DNA from: Thysanoteuthis rhombus
Taxonomy: Eukaryota > Mollusca > Cephalopoda > Oegopsida > Thysanoteuthidae
Assembly: GCA_963457665.1 (NCBI GenBank)
Contig: OY735227.1
Location: forward strand, 44,292,959 to 44,356,958
Direction: 5' to 3'
DNA: 64,000 bases
The position numbers and the translations under genes are program-made. The number at the start of each line of letters is the position of its first letter. The first letter of the stretch is position 1. The notes below the pieces were generated by a model, which was not told the DNA's origin, did no database searches, and saw only the letters and a list, made by a program, of their open reading frames with translations. Positions 45,181 to 56,193 of the stretch are shown here, piece by piece.

Positions 45181-45184
45181 TGTC

Positions 45185-45480
45185 CACGACAGACAATGCA
45201 ACTTTTGCATTGTGAATATGATAAATAAGAAATAAACATAAATATATTTATAGATTAGAAAGAAATAAGCTCTTGTGTGTCTGTATGTTAAATTTCAGTA
45301 AATATTTTAGGCTTTAGCATAGTCAGTTAGCCTGCCTACTGGCAATCAGTTGGCTGTGAGTTCAAAATTGTTCGGAATATGAATTTTACATCTTTGACGT
45401 TGGTAAGGATTGTTCTTGTTTTTTTGTTGTTACGGTAGAAAATAAAGTCTACCCCAGGTTTGGAGTTTGATGAAAATGAA
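45185..45480 (+). mobile_element. SINE-S1 copy
   Basis: GACAATGCAACTTTTGCATTG, AAAGAAATAAGCTC, GCATAGTCAGTTAGCCTGCC with GGCTGTGAGTTCAAAATTG, then GGATTGTTCTTG and GGTAGAAAATAAAGTCTACC. The A box is weak. Confidence 0.7.
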
Positions 45481-45939
45481 CAAGTGGTCACTACTTATGA
45501 ACTTCACTGGCTTTTTGCCTGATAGATAAGATATCAATGGTAGGATTTATTGAATAAAGACGTCAAAGTATTTATTAACTCTAATGATTATGTCTGTATT
45601 GATTCGTCAAATTTCGTCAGTAGAGACAAAATGAACCAATAATCACAGTCATATTTAAGCGGACATAGACAAAATTCTGGTTTTTCATACCTCAATCCAA
45701 GTTACAATACAATTCGATGGCTCATCAGTATCAATTTTCTAAACTAGAAAAAAAACTATTTTAAGCGAACGAGAGTGATTTTATTGATTAAGTACCGAAT
45801 TTCACCACATTTTCCCTTAAATTTGTTTGAGTAAGATTCAGCTTTGAATCTGTATGGTATGCACTAAAAATGAAGGACAATGTTCAGGAATTAATGCAAG
45901 TATTACTGCCAGAATTATGGGCTATTATATGTATAATAT

Positions 45940-46325
45940 GAATATGTTGCAGAAGATTTTTACTATAGGAATGCATTAAGATCAGTATAATATAAATATG
46001 TTGCTGGTGATTTTTACTATAGAAATGCACCAGTAAGAAAGGGATTGCCAGTGGCCAGGAATTAAAGAAAATATAACCAGACTATCATATATATTTATAA
46101 TGTAAATCCATTACTAATGATATTCTGTAGAACTGCTTCGAAAATCAGTTATAAACTGATTGTCAATAATCGGGGCAAGTGTAATGAACAGAATAGGGCT
46201 ATTATTGATTTAAAGTAAATGCGTAGTAAATAATCTTCAATAGAAATACTTTTTAAAAGATGAAAATTTATTATCAATGGTCAGGAATGAAGGCAAGCAT
46301 TGATGACAGAATCAGGCTTATTGTA
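45940..46325 (+). repeat. M28 minisatellite locus 3 with flank
   Basis: Two units (TTTTTACTATAGGAATGCAT and TTTTTACTATAGAAATGCAC) are followed by AGTGGCCAGGAATTAAAG, GAACAGAATAGGGC and AATGGTCAGGAATGAAGGC. The same blocks flank the large array at 27.2-27.9 kb. Confidence 0.6.
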
Positions 46326-46855
46326 CAGGATAGTGCAAAAGTCGCAAAGGGATTTAAAACAATCGTAACTTGTTCTATTTCAAGATTTTTTGCTTTTCTC
46401 TTCTCACGTATATAAAGAAAGCTTTGGGAATCCATCATGGAAAAGTACACAACTGAGCAACGAAGTAAAATAATAGAACTTAAGGATCGTATTCTTGTTA
46501 TTTGAATGTGCAGACGACACCTCCTGAGTCAACGATTTGTCGTTTGTTTGCGCGTTTTCGAGAATTGGGCTCCGTTGGTGATCCCTTCACGACTTTTATT
46601 CAACAGCGAGACCACGTTCAGCTGAAAATCGTATACGTGCGCAGAGGAGTTGATATCCTTCGAAATATTATGCAGAATGGTATTGAAAGAGCAAGAATTT
46701 GTAAAGTTGAAAATGGTAGGCATTTGGATTGAACAATTTTCCGTACAAAGGTAAATTAAATTCCCCCCTGTTCATGTATTCCATTCGTTAAAACAATATT
46801 AAAAATCATTAAAACTAAAAAGATATTAATCTTTTGTAACTTTTGCGCCACTCTG
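46326..46855 (+). mobile_element. Non-autonomous mariner with TIRs and TA target duplication (m4)
   Basis: Terminal inverted repeats are about 28 bp: CAGGATAGTGCAAAAGTCGC and continuing to AAAGGATTTA at the left, and the inverse CTTTTGTAACTTTTGCGCCA then CTCTG at the right. TA lies on both sides (46,324-46,325 and 46,856-46,857). The 530 bp interior keeps only the two ends of a transposase gene. Mariner elements use TA targets and ~30 bp TIRs, so the boundaries are firm. Confidence 0.88.
46437..46734 (+). pseudogene. Mariner transposase, N- and C-terminal ends fused (m4)
   Basis: It starts MEKYTTEQRSKIIEL, a typical mariner N-terminus, and stops after 22 codons. In another frame it continues NVQTTPPESTICRLFARF and RELGSVGD, the second DNA-binding helix region. 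It then jumps to VRRGVDILRNIMQNGIERA and ICKVENGRHLD, the extreme C-terminus. The D,D34D core is gone. Full-length relatives are about 340 residues; only about 100 remain. Confidence 0.85.
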
Positions 46856-46984
46856 TATGTACAATGCAATCTTTGTTTTCGACTAACTGCCTCGGGAATT
46901 TGGGGAAAATTCTAAGAGGAAATGGAAATGCATCTCAAATTGCATTTGATGATCCGCGCTTCCTTTTCCAAGATGAGACTCTAA

Positions 46985-47300
46985 TAATAAATGAAATCTT
47001 AAACATGGTGCACCATTCTTCAATATCTCTCCTCGAACTGGAAATCTATTCACAAGACGGATTTCAAAAATTCAATCTACTGAACAATTTTTTTTTTTTC
47101 TAATACAGTAATATATTTTTGGAATAAGTTGCTTACTAATGTTTAAAAAGAATCTTAGAAATTACTGAAAGCGCATTAGCTTACAAGGACATTCTTTGAA
47201 TCTGTTTGATCTGTGAATTGTATTAAATACTGTTTTTATTAATGTACATTGAATATGTTTTCATGAATTCTGTATTTGTTTTGAAGCTGATACATAAATA
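46985..47300 (+). mobile_element. LINE-C 3' end, copy 2
   Basis: Shares CATGGTGCACCATTCTTC, ATCTCTCCTCGAACTGGAAAT, AGTAATATATTTTTGGAATA and TTGAATATGTTTTCATGAAT with 41.97-42.24 kb, in the same order. Confidence 0.65.
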
Positions 47301-47955
47301 TCGTGTTGCTGTTGAAGTAGCAGCGGTAATAGAGTCTTAGTAGAAGTAGTACGAGTAAAAATGATAAGAATGACGATGACAGTTTATACCAGTCAAGACA
47401 AAATTTGTAAAAGTTTGCACAGGTCTAGAAACGCTTCATGAATAATGACTGCTTGGACGTTGAAAATATCCTTAACAGCCGTGACATGAACATCAGAGAT
47501 ATCCATCCATCAAAACAAAACACACGACAGGTCTACGTTTGTAAGAATTTCCCAAATTTGAATTTTTAAGGCTTTTTGAATTTTAAATTTCGCAGAATCT
47601 TTAGGACAATTTTTAAACAAAAGTCTACGGACGCTGAAACGAAGAGGAAAGAAAGAAAGAAATTATTCCATTTTCATCAAGATAACAATAATAATATAAA
47701 AGACATTCAAAAGCTTTAAAAACTCGCTTTAGGTACAAAGTTTCATTTTTTGCTTTAATCTTGTTTCTCTCCAGCTACTACGCCAAGAAACAAGAAATAT
47801 GCTAATGTTACCTCTTACAGTGTCTTCCAAAGCATTTTCTTATATTTTATTGTATCGCAACCAGTATTTTACATGAATTTTAATGTAGTCAATCTACACA
47901 AAATAATCCAAATTTGTGAAGTGATATTTAAAAATAAAGTTGTCAAAAAATTGTG
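47301..47955. other. Unassigned spacer
   Basis: Nothing recognised. Confidence 0.35.
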
Positions 47956-47959
47956 TGGA

Positions 47960-49225
47960 ATAAAAAAAACTGAAAAGCGGTGCTCACCCCTTTGTTATAA
48001 AGCCCCTAAATAAGACATATGGTGCGACCAATTACCTTTATAAGTCCCATAAATAAATACTCAAGTAGTTTCCAATCGTCTGCAATTCGAGTTTCAAATG
48101 ATCTGTCACGTGATCGCATTATATTTGTTAGGCTGATTCGGTGAAATTGTCTAATTTACAAAATTTTTAATTTTTTCACACGAATTAAGTAAATGCGTCG
48201 TTTAAATTTGACCAAAAGTTTATTTAATCAAAACAAGGATGCAAAATCAATATCTTTCACGATCGAAAGTTTATGTCATCCTGGTAAAATCAAACTTTAC
48301 AAAAAATTAGTAAATTTCGCCAATTTGGCAGTTCCACCAGTTCAGTTTAACATGTGCAACTGTTTTGAAAGGCCCTAGAGTCTACAACATCACTAATTAA
48401 GGGGGGGACTAGAAAGTGGCACCATGAAGACCAAGGAGTTCACTAAACAGGTCAGGGACAAAGTTGTGGAGAAGCACAGATCGAGCCCTCTTTTTGAACA
48501 TCCTATGGAACACAATCAAATCCCTTATTTTGAGAAGAGAAAGAATAAGGAACCAAAATAAAGCTGCAAAGAGATAGAGCATCCACTGAAACTCACGGAC
48601 CATGCAAGGATGCCATTAATCAAAGAGACCCAAAATAACCCTGAAAGGATTCGAAAAGTTCCACAATGGAGATCGAAGTATCTGTACATAGGACCACTTT
48701 AAGCCATCCACTCCATAGAGCTGGGCTTTACGGAATGAAGGTCAGAAAAAAACCAGTGCTTAAAGAAAAGAATTAGGAAATATCTTTTGAGTTCATCAAA
48801 AGGTATCATTCCCCAAACATATAGATGAAGATGTTCAGGCTTGATGAGACTAAAATTGAACTTTTTGGTAATCATGGAGAAACGCTATTTCTGGCATAAA
48901 CCCAACCGAGAACACCTTCCCACGGTGAAGCATGTAGTTGGCAATATCATGCTGTGGGGAATTTATTTCATCGGCAGGGACTGGGAAACTGGTTAGAACT
49001 GAAGGAATAATGGACGCCGATAAATACCTACGCAGGTTCACCTTCCAGACGACTTGGAGATCGTTGTATATCAGCTGAACCAATTTAGCTAGAAATAGCT
49101 GGGGCAGTTTTGTCTTGAAGAATGGACGAAAGTCCTAACGGTAAAATGTGCCAGGCTTATAAAGCCATATCCCAAGAGACTTGTAGCCATTATTGTCGCA
49201 AAAGGTGGGTCTACGAAGTAGTGAG
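47960..49225 (+). pseudogene. Tc1-like element with decayed transposase
   Basis: The transposase frame begins MKTKEFTKQVRDKVVEKH at 48,424. Across frameshifts it shows a DETKIELFG-like block with the first catalytic Asp, EKRYFWHKPN, LPTVKHVVGNIMLWG, then EEWTKVL and the C-terminus YPKRLVAIIVAKGGSTK (stop 49,219). The helix-turn-helix region and the second and third catalytic residues are lost or scrambled. The leader contains GGTGCGACCAATTACCTTTA, ATGATCTGTCACGTGATCG, GAAAGGCCCTAGAGTCTACA and GGCACCATGAAGACC. These resemble from memory the leader of teleost Tc1 elements. The 3' TIR was not found. Confidence 0.8.
48125..48345. other. Insertion within the Tc1 leader
   Basis: In the Tc1 leader pattern I recall, the ATCTGTCACATGATC block is followed within ~30 bp by TCTGAAAGGCCCC. 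Here about 220 bp of unrelated AT-rich sequence separates the two. It contains a 61-codon ORF of unknown nature (48,193-48,378). Confidence 0.4.
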
Positions 49226-49287
49226 AGTAAATAGTTATGCACGCTCAAGTTTTTTTGTATTATTTTGTTCGACAATGGAGCTGGCCT

Positions 49288-49620
49288 TATTCTTCTACCA
49301 CAAGAACAAGAGCAACAAGAACAATCCTCATTAAAATTAAGATATAAATCGATATGTAAGATTCACATTCTCGTACCGTGATTGGAACTCACGACCAAGT
49401 GATACCTAGGAAGCTGTCTTACTGACTGAGCTAAATTGACAAAGCTTAGGCATAAACGAAAATGTATCATACATGTTTATTTCATTATGATATTACATTT
49501 ATGCAAAATTCTCATGATATTTCATTTCTTATGTATACATTACGATAATTACAGTAATCATCTTCAGTCAGATTAGAAGTTGGAGTAGAGTGTGAATCAA
49601 CGGCAGCCAGCCTCATTACT
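49288..49620 (-). mobile_element. SINE-S1 copy
   Basis: Inverted: ACAAGAACAATCCTCATTAA (tail), CGTGATTGGAACTCACGACC (B box), CTTACTGACTGAGCTAAATTG (A box), TTTATTTCATTATG, AATCATCTTCAGTCAG and GCAGCCAGCC (leader). It directly follows the Tc1 relic. A good B/A-box pair. Confidence 0.8.
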
Positions 49621-50058
49621 TTTCGTTTCACAACGAGACCATTATGCATCTTCAAAGTGGAAGGCATGTTTTGTCGATTAAAAAATATGAACTATCCCCA
49701 AATTTCACTTCTAGGTTGTAAGACAACAACATAAGAGAAACGCTATGGGTGGGTGTATACATTTGCTAGACTCTGTATCTCATAATTTTGAATCATAATC
49801 GTTCAAGAATAGCTATACATTATGTTCTAGGGTCAATATATTAACATACTTCATCTCATGAACGGTTTGGTCAGAATGCCAAGAACTAACAAATTCTTGA
49901 TTAATGTAGTTTTGTTGAATAAGGTTATCGATTCAGTACGACTTGTATAATTATTGCGCCTCCAAGATTTGATTTAATGTTTTGATGAAAACATTAGGAT
50001 ACGGCTGTCATCGAGGATAACAAAAACACAGCCGTCCGAACGGCTGTCGGTGGCCATT
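49621..50058. other. Unassigned spacer
   Basis: Nothing recognised apart from the possible exon just downstream. Confidence 0.35.
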
Positions 50059-50064
50059 ACTTAC

Positions 50065-50136
50065 AATTCCTCCGTTTGTCAGCTGAAATGGCGTAAATAT
50101 AGCAATACCATAAAGCGTTAATGTAAGCAGTTGCAT
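50065..50136 (-). CDS. Possible signal-peptide first exon (speculative)
   Basis: On the minus strand an ATG at 50,136 opens 24 codons reading MQLLTLTLYGIAIF then TPFQLTNGGI. This has a hydrophobic core like a secretory signal peptide and is directly followed by GTAAGT, an ideal splice donor (50,064-50,059). The frame is open further upstream, so the start is a choice. No downstream exon was found. Chance occurrence in AT-rich sequence is quite possible. Confidence 0.2.
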
Positions 50137-50454
50137 CGTCTTTGATTCTGAGAATGATTTATAGCCAGGGACAATAACCATTATTAATGCCGTTTCCATT
50201 CAATTATTGGCAATGAAAGGGTGAAAGAGTGGAACGACTAGCTTGGAAACTGAGGACTCATTATTAACTACTAAATATTGGGTTATTATCTTCAGATTTC
50301 CTCCGCTATCTGAAAGTACAGCATTCCTATAAAACATTTCGTAGGCTGAAATGGCGTTCAGTGAAAAGAAAATAACCATTAATTTATATGTGAAAATTTT
50401 AAGGGTTCCCTGGCAACAAAAAATCATCCTTTTTTATGTTTGTTTCACGCTAAG

Positions 50455-50665
50455 TAAATAACCATATTTTCTGAACCTTACCTATTGAACCAAGTCTGAA
50501 CAGTTTGCACTGTAGTAATGTTAATTCCAAATGCTTTTTTGACGTTATCAGCAGCTTGAGCCATATTATGTACAAGTATGAAATCGTATTTGAAAATGAA
50601 TCTAACTTCTTGAGTAGATACCATTGTTTTAAGGGCTCAAAACCTCTCATAGTAATTACATGAGT
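50455..50665 (-). pseudogene. Mariner N-terminal fragment (m5)
   Basis: Minus-strand reading gives RFIFKYDFILVHNMAQAADN then VKKAFGINITTVQTVQTWFNR. The A..INxAFGxxTTxxxTVQxWF pattern is the first helix-turn-helix region of one mariner subfamily. The same block occurs in the copy at 59.2-59.35 kb. Nothing of the catalytic domain is attached. Confidence 0.75.
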
Positions 50666-50669
50666 GGCC

Positions 50670-51065
50670 ACGTATGATAAGCACCCAAAGAACCACTTTA
50701 AAAATAGCTGATATTTTCGTTATTTCTATAGCTACAATAATCTTTTTAATTCTATGACTCATAATGCAGAGTGTTCAAGCTTCAAAATGAGAAATGATCA
50801 TTGTAGCTCTGAGAATAACGAAAATGTCAACTTTTTAAAAATGGTTTATTGGGAACCAATCATTAATTCCTGTTTAGTCATTAGACTAATCTTAGACCGA
50901 CAGCCAGAGTAAGTTGAGATAAAATGCAGCTAAATACGCTAGTAAATACTAGTGAAAAAATAATGGTCAACATCTAAACTATTTTCTTGACAGCTGTAAC
51001 AACAGCCAAAAAAAAACATCAAACTCGGTAGGAGTAGTTACTAAAACAAGCGGTGAGTAACGACA
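50670..51065. other. Unassigned spacer
   Basis: Nothing recognised. Confidence 0.35.
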
Positions 51066-51068
51066 GAA

Positions 51069-51078
51069 AAAGTCGTCG

Positions 51079-51129
<51 letters not shown>

Positions 51130-52078
51130 GTTCACTGCTGGAAAAAGGCCTTTCCCAGCTCCTCCCATGTCGAATGGCTGTGATAACCTCATGTCTCACA
51201 AGCAAACCTTTCGATCCAATCTCTATTTCTTGAGTCTGGTCTTTTCCTCCTGCGTTTGTTATTTCTAGGGAATCAATCTGTTAACGTTTAGCACCATCTG
51301 TTATCTTTTCTTTTTGTTAGTTATCCAGCCCATCTCTATTTTTGTCACTTAATTATTTCTACGAAATCCTTTGGTCTGTTCTCCGATTCACGTCTTTTTT
51401 TTCAATCTCTTAATGTCATTTCTAACAATGCTCTCAGCGTTGCTTTTTATGTTTATCTGAGTCTATTTACGAGAGATTTGATTCGTTTCCATGTATCACA
51501 TACGTACGTCATAGCTGGTATTACACATTGATTGTACACGTCACATTTCAAGCATATTGGTTAAGAGCATTTCAAGGTATCTCTATATCTATTAAATGCT
51601 TTCCAACCAGTTCCACTTTCATGATCTTTCTCCTACTTTATCATCTGACCCGAGTAAATATATTTCCCTGACCTCCTCCAAAACTTCATCCTCAATTCTT
51701 ATGGTCATATTTAGGGAGTCATTGTTTAACATTGTTATCATGTCATTTATCTTCATCCTCTATTGGACGTAAGGCTTTAATGAGCTCTCTTTTCATTGTA
51801 TTCGATCCCTAGAAACAAATGCTGAACATGAACTTTGTCTCTATTCTGTTCATCCTATTTGGAGATTTCCTTACTTAGATGACTTGCCATGTTTTGCCAC
51901 TCATCTGATGTTTCTGAAATTATTGCTGTGCTATCAGCAAATCGTAAATAGTTCAAATATTGTCCCTCTGCGTTCAACTCCATTTTTTCTCCCCCTCTGT
52001 TTCCCAAAAGGTGCTTTCGGGACTTACTGTAAATAGTTCAGGTAAAATTGTATCCCCTTGTCTAACAGTGAAAGTAAT
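51069..52078 (-). pseudogene. LINE-B reverse transcriptase relic with (TGA)n tail
   Basis: Read on the minus strand, from 52,075: VRQGDTILPELFTVSPEST, then YLRFADSTAIISETSDEW, where the FADD catalytic box has its second Asp replaced. Further on come VYNQCVIPAMTY (about 51,540) and, at the 3' end, GGCCTTTTTCCAGCAGTGAAC before the tail (51,129-51,069). These are RT motifs in correct order. The frame has many stops and the thumb/C-terminal part is shortened. The left end abuts MITE-A copy 9. Confidence 0.85.
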
Positions 52079-52088
52079 TAGACAATCA

Positions 52089-52465
52089 ATAGAAACTGTC
52101 ATGTTTTTGCAGCATACCGTGTTGAGGGTGATCAATTAGAATCTGGAAAAGAGGTGATCAATGAATAAGTCACGTCTCTCGCCTCCTGTTGAACACTAAA
52201 ACGTAAAAAAAATTAGGAGCGAAGCTGGACACAAGCTATGGACCAATTTAGCATAGATTTATATTATAAATTAACCCCCAACAACTTATTTCGAGAAAAA
52301 TTTTGAAGAAACAAAAAAAGAGAAAATAAGAAGAAAATGCTGAAACTTTCAGCTCCACAGCTCCTTTGGTACGGTCGCTACACATCATACATTCATAGCC
52401 AGCCAAACGAGCTTAAAAACTGCAGAGAGACCTATCATGACATTTATGGTTGACAGTCTCTCATA
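52089..52465 (+). mobile_element. MITE-A copy 9
   Basis: ATAGAAACTGTCATGTTTTTGC, GTGTTGAGGGTGATCAATTA, GAGGTGATCAATGAATAAG, TTAACCCCCAACAAC, CACAGCTCCTTTGGTACGG and GGTTGACAGTCTCTCATAG. It inserted at, or was joined to, the 5' border of the LINE-B relic. Confidence 0.85.
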
Positions 52466-52795
52466 GCTTTTGTGAGTTACAGCTTATATATGAGCAACAA
52501 GATAAATCCTGTCTTCTTTTTCTCCTCCACACTTTTTTCAGGCTGCTAATAACAGCAGGTAAAAATAATTAAAGGTTAGGGTTAAATTTGATATTTATCA
52601 CTGTATGAGCATGCACTGCAAGGTGTCATTATGCTACGTTCAATTTCGCATTCCTTCGTGTCAACTATTTTCGAGACCCGACGAAGTGGGTGCCAGAAAA
52701 ACAAGCCTAATTTCACTAAGACAGAAATAAACATAATAATCACACAAAAAATACAATGTGTATCCATATCTCTTTTTCCCCCTCTTTCTTTTTCC
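52466..52795. other. Unassigned spacer
   Basis: Nothing recognised. Confidence 0.35.
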
Positions 52796-52799
52796 CCCT

Positions 52800-52867
<68 letters not shown>

Positions 52868-52872
52868 TATAT
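52800..52872. repeat. (CT)n/(TA)n compound microsatellite
   Basis: CT run then TA run. Confidence 0.95.
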
Positions 52873-52984
52873 GTATCAAAATGGACATATTTAGTCTGAC
52901 AGAATGAATTATAAATTGCGTTATATCATATAAAAACTTATTTGAACTGATCACCCGTCATTACACGGTTAATATATCACTCGC

Positions 52985-53098
52985 CCCAGACAATGTAAAT
53001 AGAACAAACAACTGAAGAAAATGGGGCTGCTGTGAGAATCAAACCTGCCACCGATAGGATTCCTGCAGCAGCCCCATTTTCCTTAATTGTTTCTTAAA
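52985..53098. mobile_element. Foldback element, deleted relative of 25.3 kb
   Basis: Perfect 15-bp inverted arms AAAATGGGGCTGCTG (53,018-53,032) and CAGCAGCCCCATTTT (53,066-53,080). Outer partly matching arms are GAACAAACAACTGAAG and CCTTAATTGTTTCTT. The loop has kept GAATCAAACCTGCCACC, the B-box side of the Ser-tRNA-like sequence, but lost the A-box half. Confidence 0.65.
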
Positions 53099-53149
53099 CA
53101 ACTATATTTTACGATCCAATGTGTTATATCAAACTTTTTTTGAAAAATT

Positions 53150-53150
53150 A

Positions 53151-53216
<66 letters not shown>

Positions 53217-53228
53217 CATATATATACA
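53150..53228. repeat. (CA)n/(TA)n compound microsatellite
   Basis: CA run then TA run. Confidence 0.95.
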
Positions 53229-54775
53229 CGCATGATGAATTCAACGTATAATAATGGGAAATCAAACATAGTTTCAAAATAATATAATATAACAATTTCT
53301 ATCGGTTTATATATCCATTTCTTAATAATATATAACGTTGTGCGTCACACTCTTCAATGACCCTCATATAATGAAATCTGATCGTAGCTAGAGGACCACC
53401 CCTGATTCTCTGATCCTATGTAGAACACATAGACACTCTGATCCTTGGCAGGATTGCCCATCCATACGTAAATAATCCCACCATTATTTTTCACAATGCC
53501 AGTGGCGATATATTTGCTTTTTTGTTATTGTTTTATTTTAGATTAGTTTCTGGTGATAGCGTTACTGAGTCGATACCTCATATACTGAGTTTTTCCTTTT
53601 TCGCAAACGAATTGAACCTGAAAACTCACGATCTCCCCGTTAGCTTTTGGACGTTCCCCACCGAGCATTTATCAGGGCAGATGAATGATTTCGTTGTCCG
53701 ATCCAGTTATTTTAAATAATTTTGCACTGAAATTTTCATTGTATTATGTTCGATCTCAGTGAATAATGGAGACGCATCGAGTTAAGTGCATTGACAAAAA
53801 AAGGTAATAATGTTGTAAATTGAACATTTGTTGCAAAATACAAATGCTTTTTTTTCAATGTGTTACGCTGCAGACTTACTGATGTACCTATACTTCAAAG
53901 CTCAAAACGTACAGCAATTATAAAAAAATCAAATCTCCTTATACAAATATTCATTCGATGCATAAGTGATACGAAAGTGCTCACTGCTATCTCTTGGTAG
54001 GGAAGTCTTATAAATATTCAGAAGTGTTTATGGAAGTTTACTCAGCTCTACATTGTCTGTGCTTGCGTGGTTTTTGGAAACTGCTTGCGGAAAAGTAATG
54101 GTTTTACTCCACTTTGGTAACGGCCATGACTGAATATAAAATACATATTCAAGACAATTTACTCTTCGTCTTAAAATAAGAAAAACCTGCAAGGAAATAT
54201 ACACAACAGACCATTGAATTTTATCATAATGGTGGAGTAGATGCAGTTGGACTGAAGAGTTTCTGAAATTTAAACAAGAAAAAGAACAGACTTCATCCAA
54301 AACCTACGATATCGTATATCAAACAGTTTTTGACAGTATTTGGCAAAGTCTGTCAACATTTTTCGCTGTAATAATACTATTCGTTCCCGATCAAATCTGC
54401 AAGTTAATATTCGCTCCAAAATTGGAAGAAAAATATCGTCCAAAATGCAATATAATTCATTAGAGAATGGAAAAGTTATAAAAATATGTACGTGGTGCAC
54501 ACATCAGTTATATAGCCTGCTTTCTTGCTTATTTTTCTTTCTTGTACTTTATATGTTTTCAATCTCTAGGATTGATGTAAAAAAAAAGGAAGGAATAATG
54601 CGATACAGTGTATCTATCCTTCCTTTTTCATGAACGCTACGAACCGTTTCAAATTCGGTCCCAGCGAAAAACTTTTTGGCATTCATAGAGCTGTCTACTT
54701 TCGTCGTGATTAAAAAGGGAGATAATGATGAAAAACTTTGAAACGGGTGAACAAAAGGATTTTTTGTGGGGAAGT
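53229..54775. other. Unassigned 1.5 kb
   Basis: Several ORFs of 65-97 codons in both directions (for example 54,340-54,633 plus and 54,028-54,300 minus). None has a recognised domain. Their mutual overlap argues against coding. Confidence 0.35.
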
Positions 54776-54779
54776 AAAT

Positions 54780-55195
54780 CATGAATAGCATTTGAACACG
54801 CAGAGAAATCAGAGTTGAATCAGACAACTCATTGAAAGATACACTTGAAGAGGAAAGACCTTTATCTGGGCAAGGGGGGGTGGCTGGCGATTTTGATGCA
54901 GGGTAATACCCATTCCTAAGTTACAAATGCGGCGCAGCAAGCGACCATGAAGGTAAAATATTCTCCCATTTGCGTTGTATTCTCAAGGCCTGCCACTCTC
55001 TGACTACCACTTGTTTTGCTCGATAATCTTTGTCTAGTTAGTTTTTCCAACAATTTAGACTTATCAAAAAAGAATTAATCGAATCGAATTCGGAATCATT
55101 CTTTTATGATAAAGTACACAATTTAGCTGGAAGGTGGCATAAGTCCTTTGATAGCCAGGAAAAGACTTCGTCGAGTAGATAATATTAGTATGAAT
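54780..55195 (+). pseudogene. Internally deleted mariner transposase (m6)
   Basis: An N-terminal linker-like block LKDTLEEERPLSGQGG is followed after a gap by a C-terminal half. That half reads SDYHLFCS (third catalytic Asp block), FNNLDLSKKELIES and LAGRWHKSFDSQ, the terminal block of mariner proteins. Parts are in different frames. The first two catalytic Asp blocks are absent. Confidence 0.6.
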
Positions 55196-55460
55196 TTATA
55201 TGGATGAAATATTTCGTCAAAATATGCTGCATACGTTTGCGCCAACCTCGTATGACAGAATATAGTTGAGGTAATAAAAAGGTATACTTTGATGACTGAA
55301 TAATGGTGTTATTAATTTATATGAATAAAAAGAATGTGTGGAAACTTTTGCATCTACTTTATACATGCATGTCACAACAAAGGGCGCCTGTCCTAGTGAT
55401 ATATCTGGTGCTCACAAATGCAGCCCTGAGCCAGACTAAATTAATCCTAGTAAATAAATA

Positions 55461-55953
55461 AGTCACTCAATAGAAACTGTCACGTAAGCAATGCCTATTG
55501 GCAGCATACTAAGTTGGGGGTGATCGATTAAAAAGATTGAAAAAAGGGGTGATCAATGGATAAGTTATTTCTCCAAATTTTTTGTTGGGCCATGATCACA
55601 AAAGCACCGATACAAGGAATGAATTTATCACAAACGTGCATTGCAAACTGAACCCCCTAACTATAAAAACATTTAGGGGTTTGAAAATGCTTTTCTAGAC
55701 ATAAGGAAAAAATTACAGCCCTCTTAGTTCCATTGATGTGGTCTGTACGCATGGTACAAACACACAAACACACACACACATATATACATTTATATATATA
55801 TACATATATATATGCATATATATATATATGCACATATATACACATACATATGCACACACATATATATATATATACGTATATACATATACATATATATATA
55901 CATATATATATGTATGTATATGTATATACATATGTATATACATATATGATAAC

Positions 55954-56021
<68 letters not shown>

Positions 56022-56107
56022 AATCAGCCATCCAGCCAGACCAGCTAGAAAACTGAAGAAACATACGTTGACAGATTTGGTGACAGTTTTGTTTGACCAT
56101 CCCCAAC
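55461..56107 (+). mobile_element. MITE-A copy 10 with internal microsatellite expansion
   Basis: The left part AGTCACTCAATAGAAACTGT and CACGTAAGCAATGCC runs to CCATTGATGTGGTC and TACGCATGGTAC at 55,757. A 260 bp (TA/CA)n compound microsatellite follows. From 56,020 the element resumes with CAATCAGCCATCCAGCCAGA, CTGAAGAAACATACGTTGAC and GGTGACAGTTTTG. The tract replaced the short GATACATAGCCAG stretch of other copies. Confidence 0.85.
55758..56019. repeat. (TA/CA)n compound microsatellite inside MITE-A
   Basis: Mixed TATACA, TATG and pure TA blocks. Four overlapping ORFs here are translation artefacts. Confidence 0.95.
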
Positions 56108-56193
56108 GGGTACATACGTATTTGTAGATGTTTGGTGTATTTGATTGGTGTTGTTATTTCGAGACAATAATTACAAGTGGAAGGACTGATATA

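Noticed and set aside
55657-56023. Five overlapping Ile/Tyr/His-rich ORFs
   Set aside because: They are products of the TA/CA microsatellite within MITE-A.
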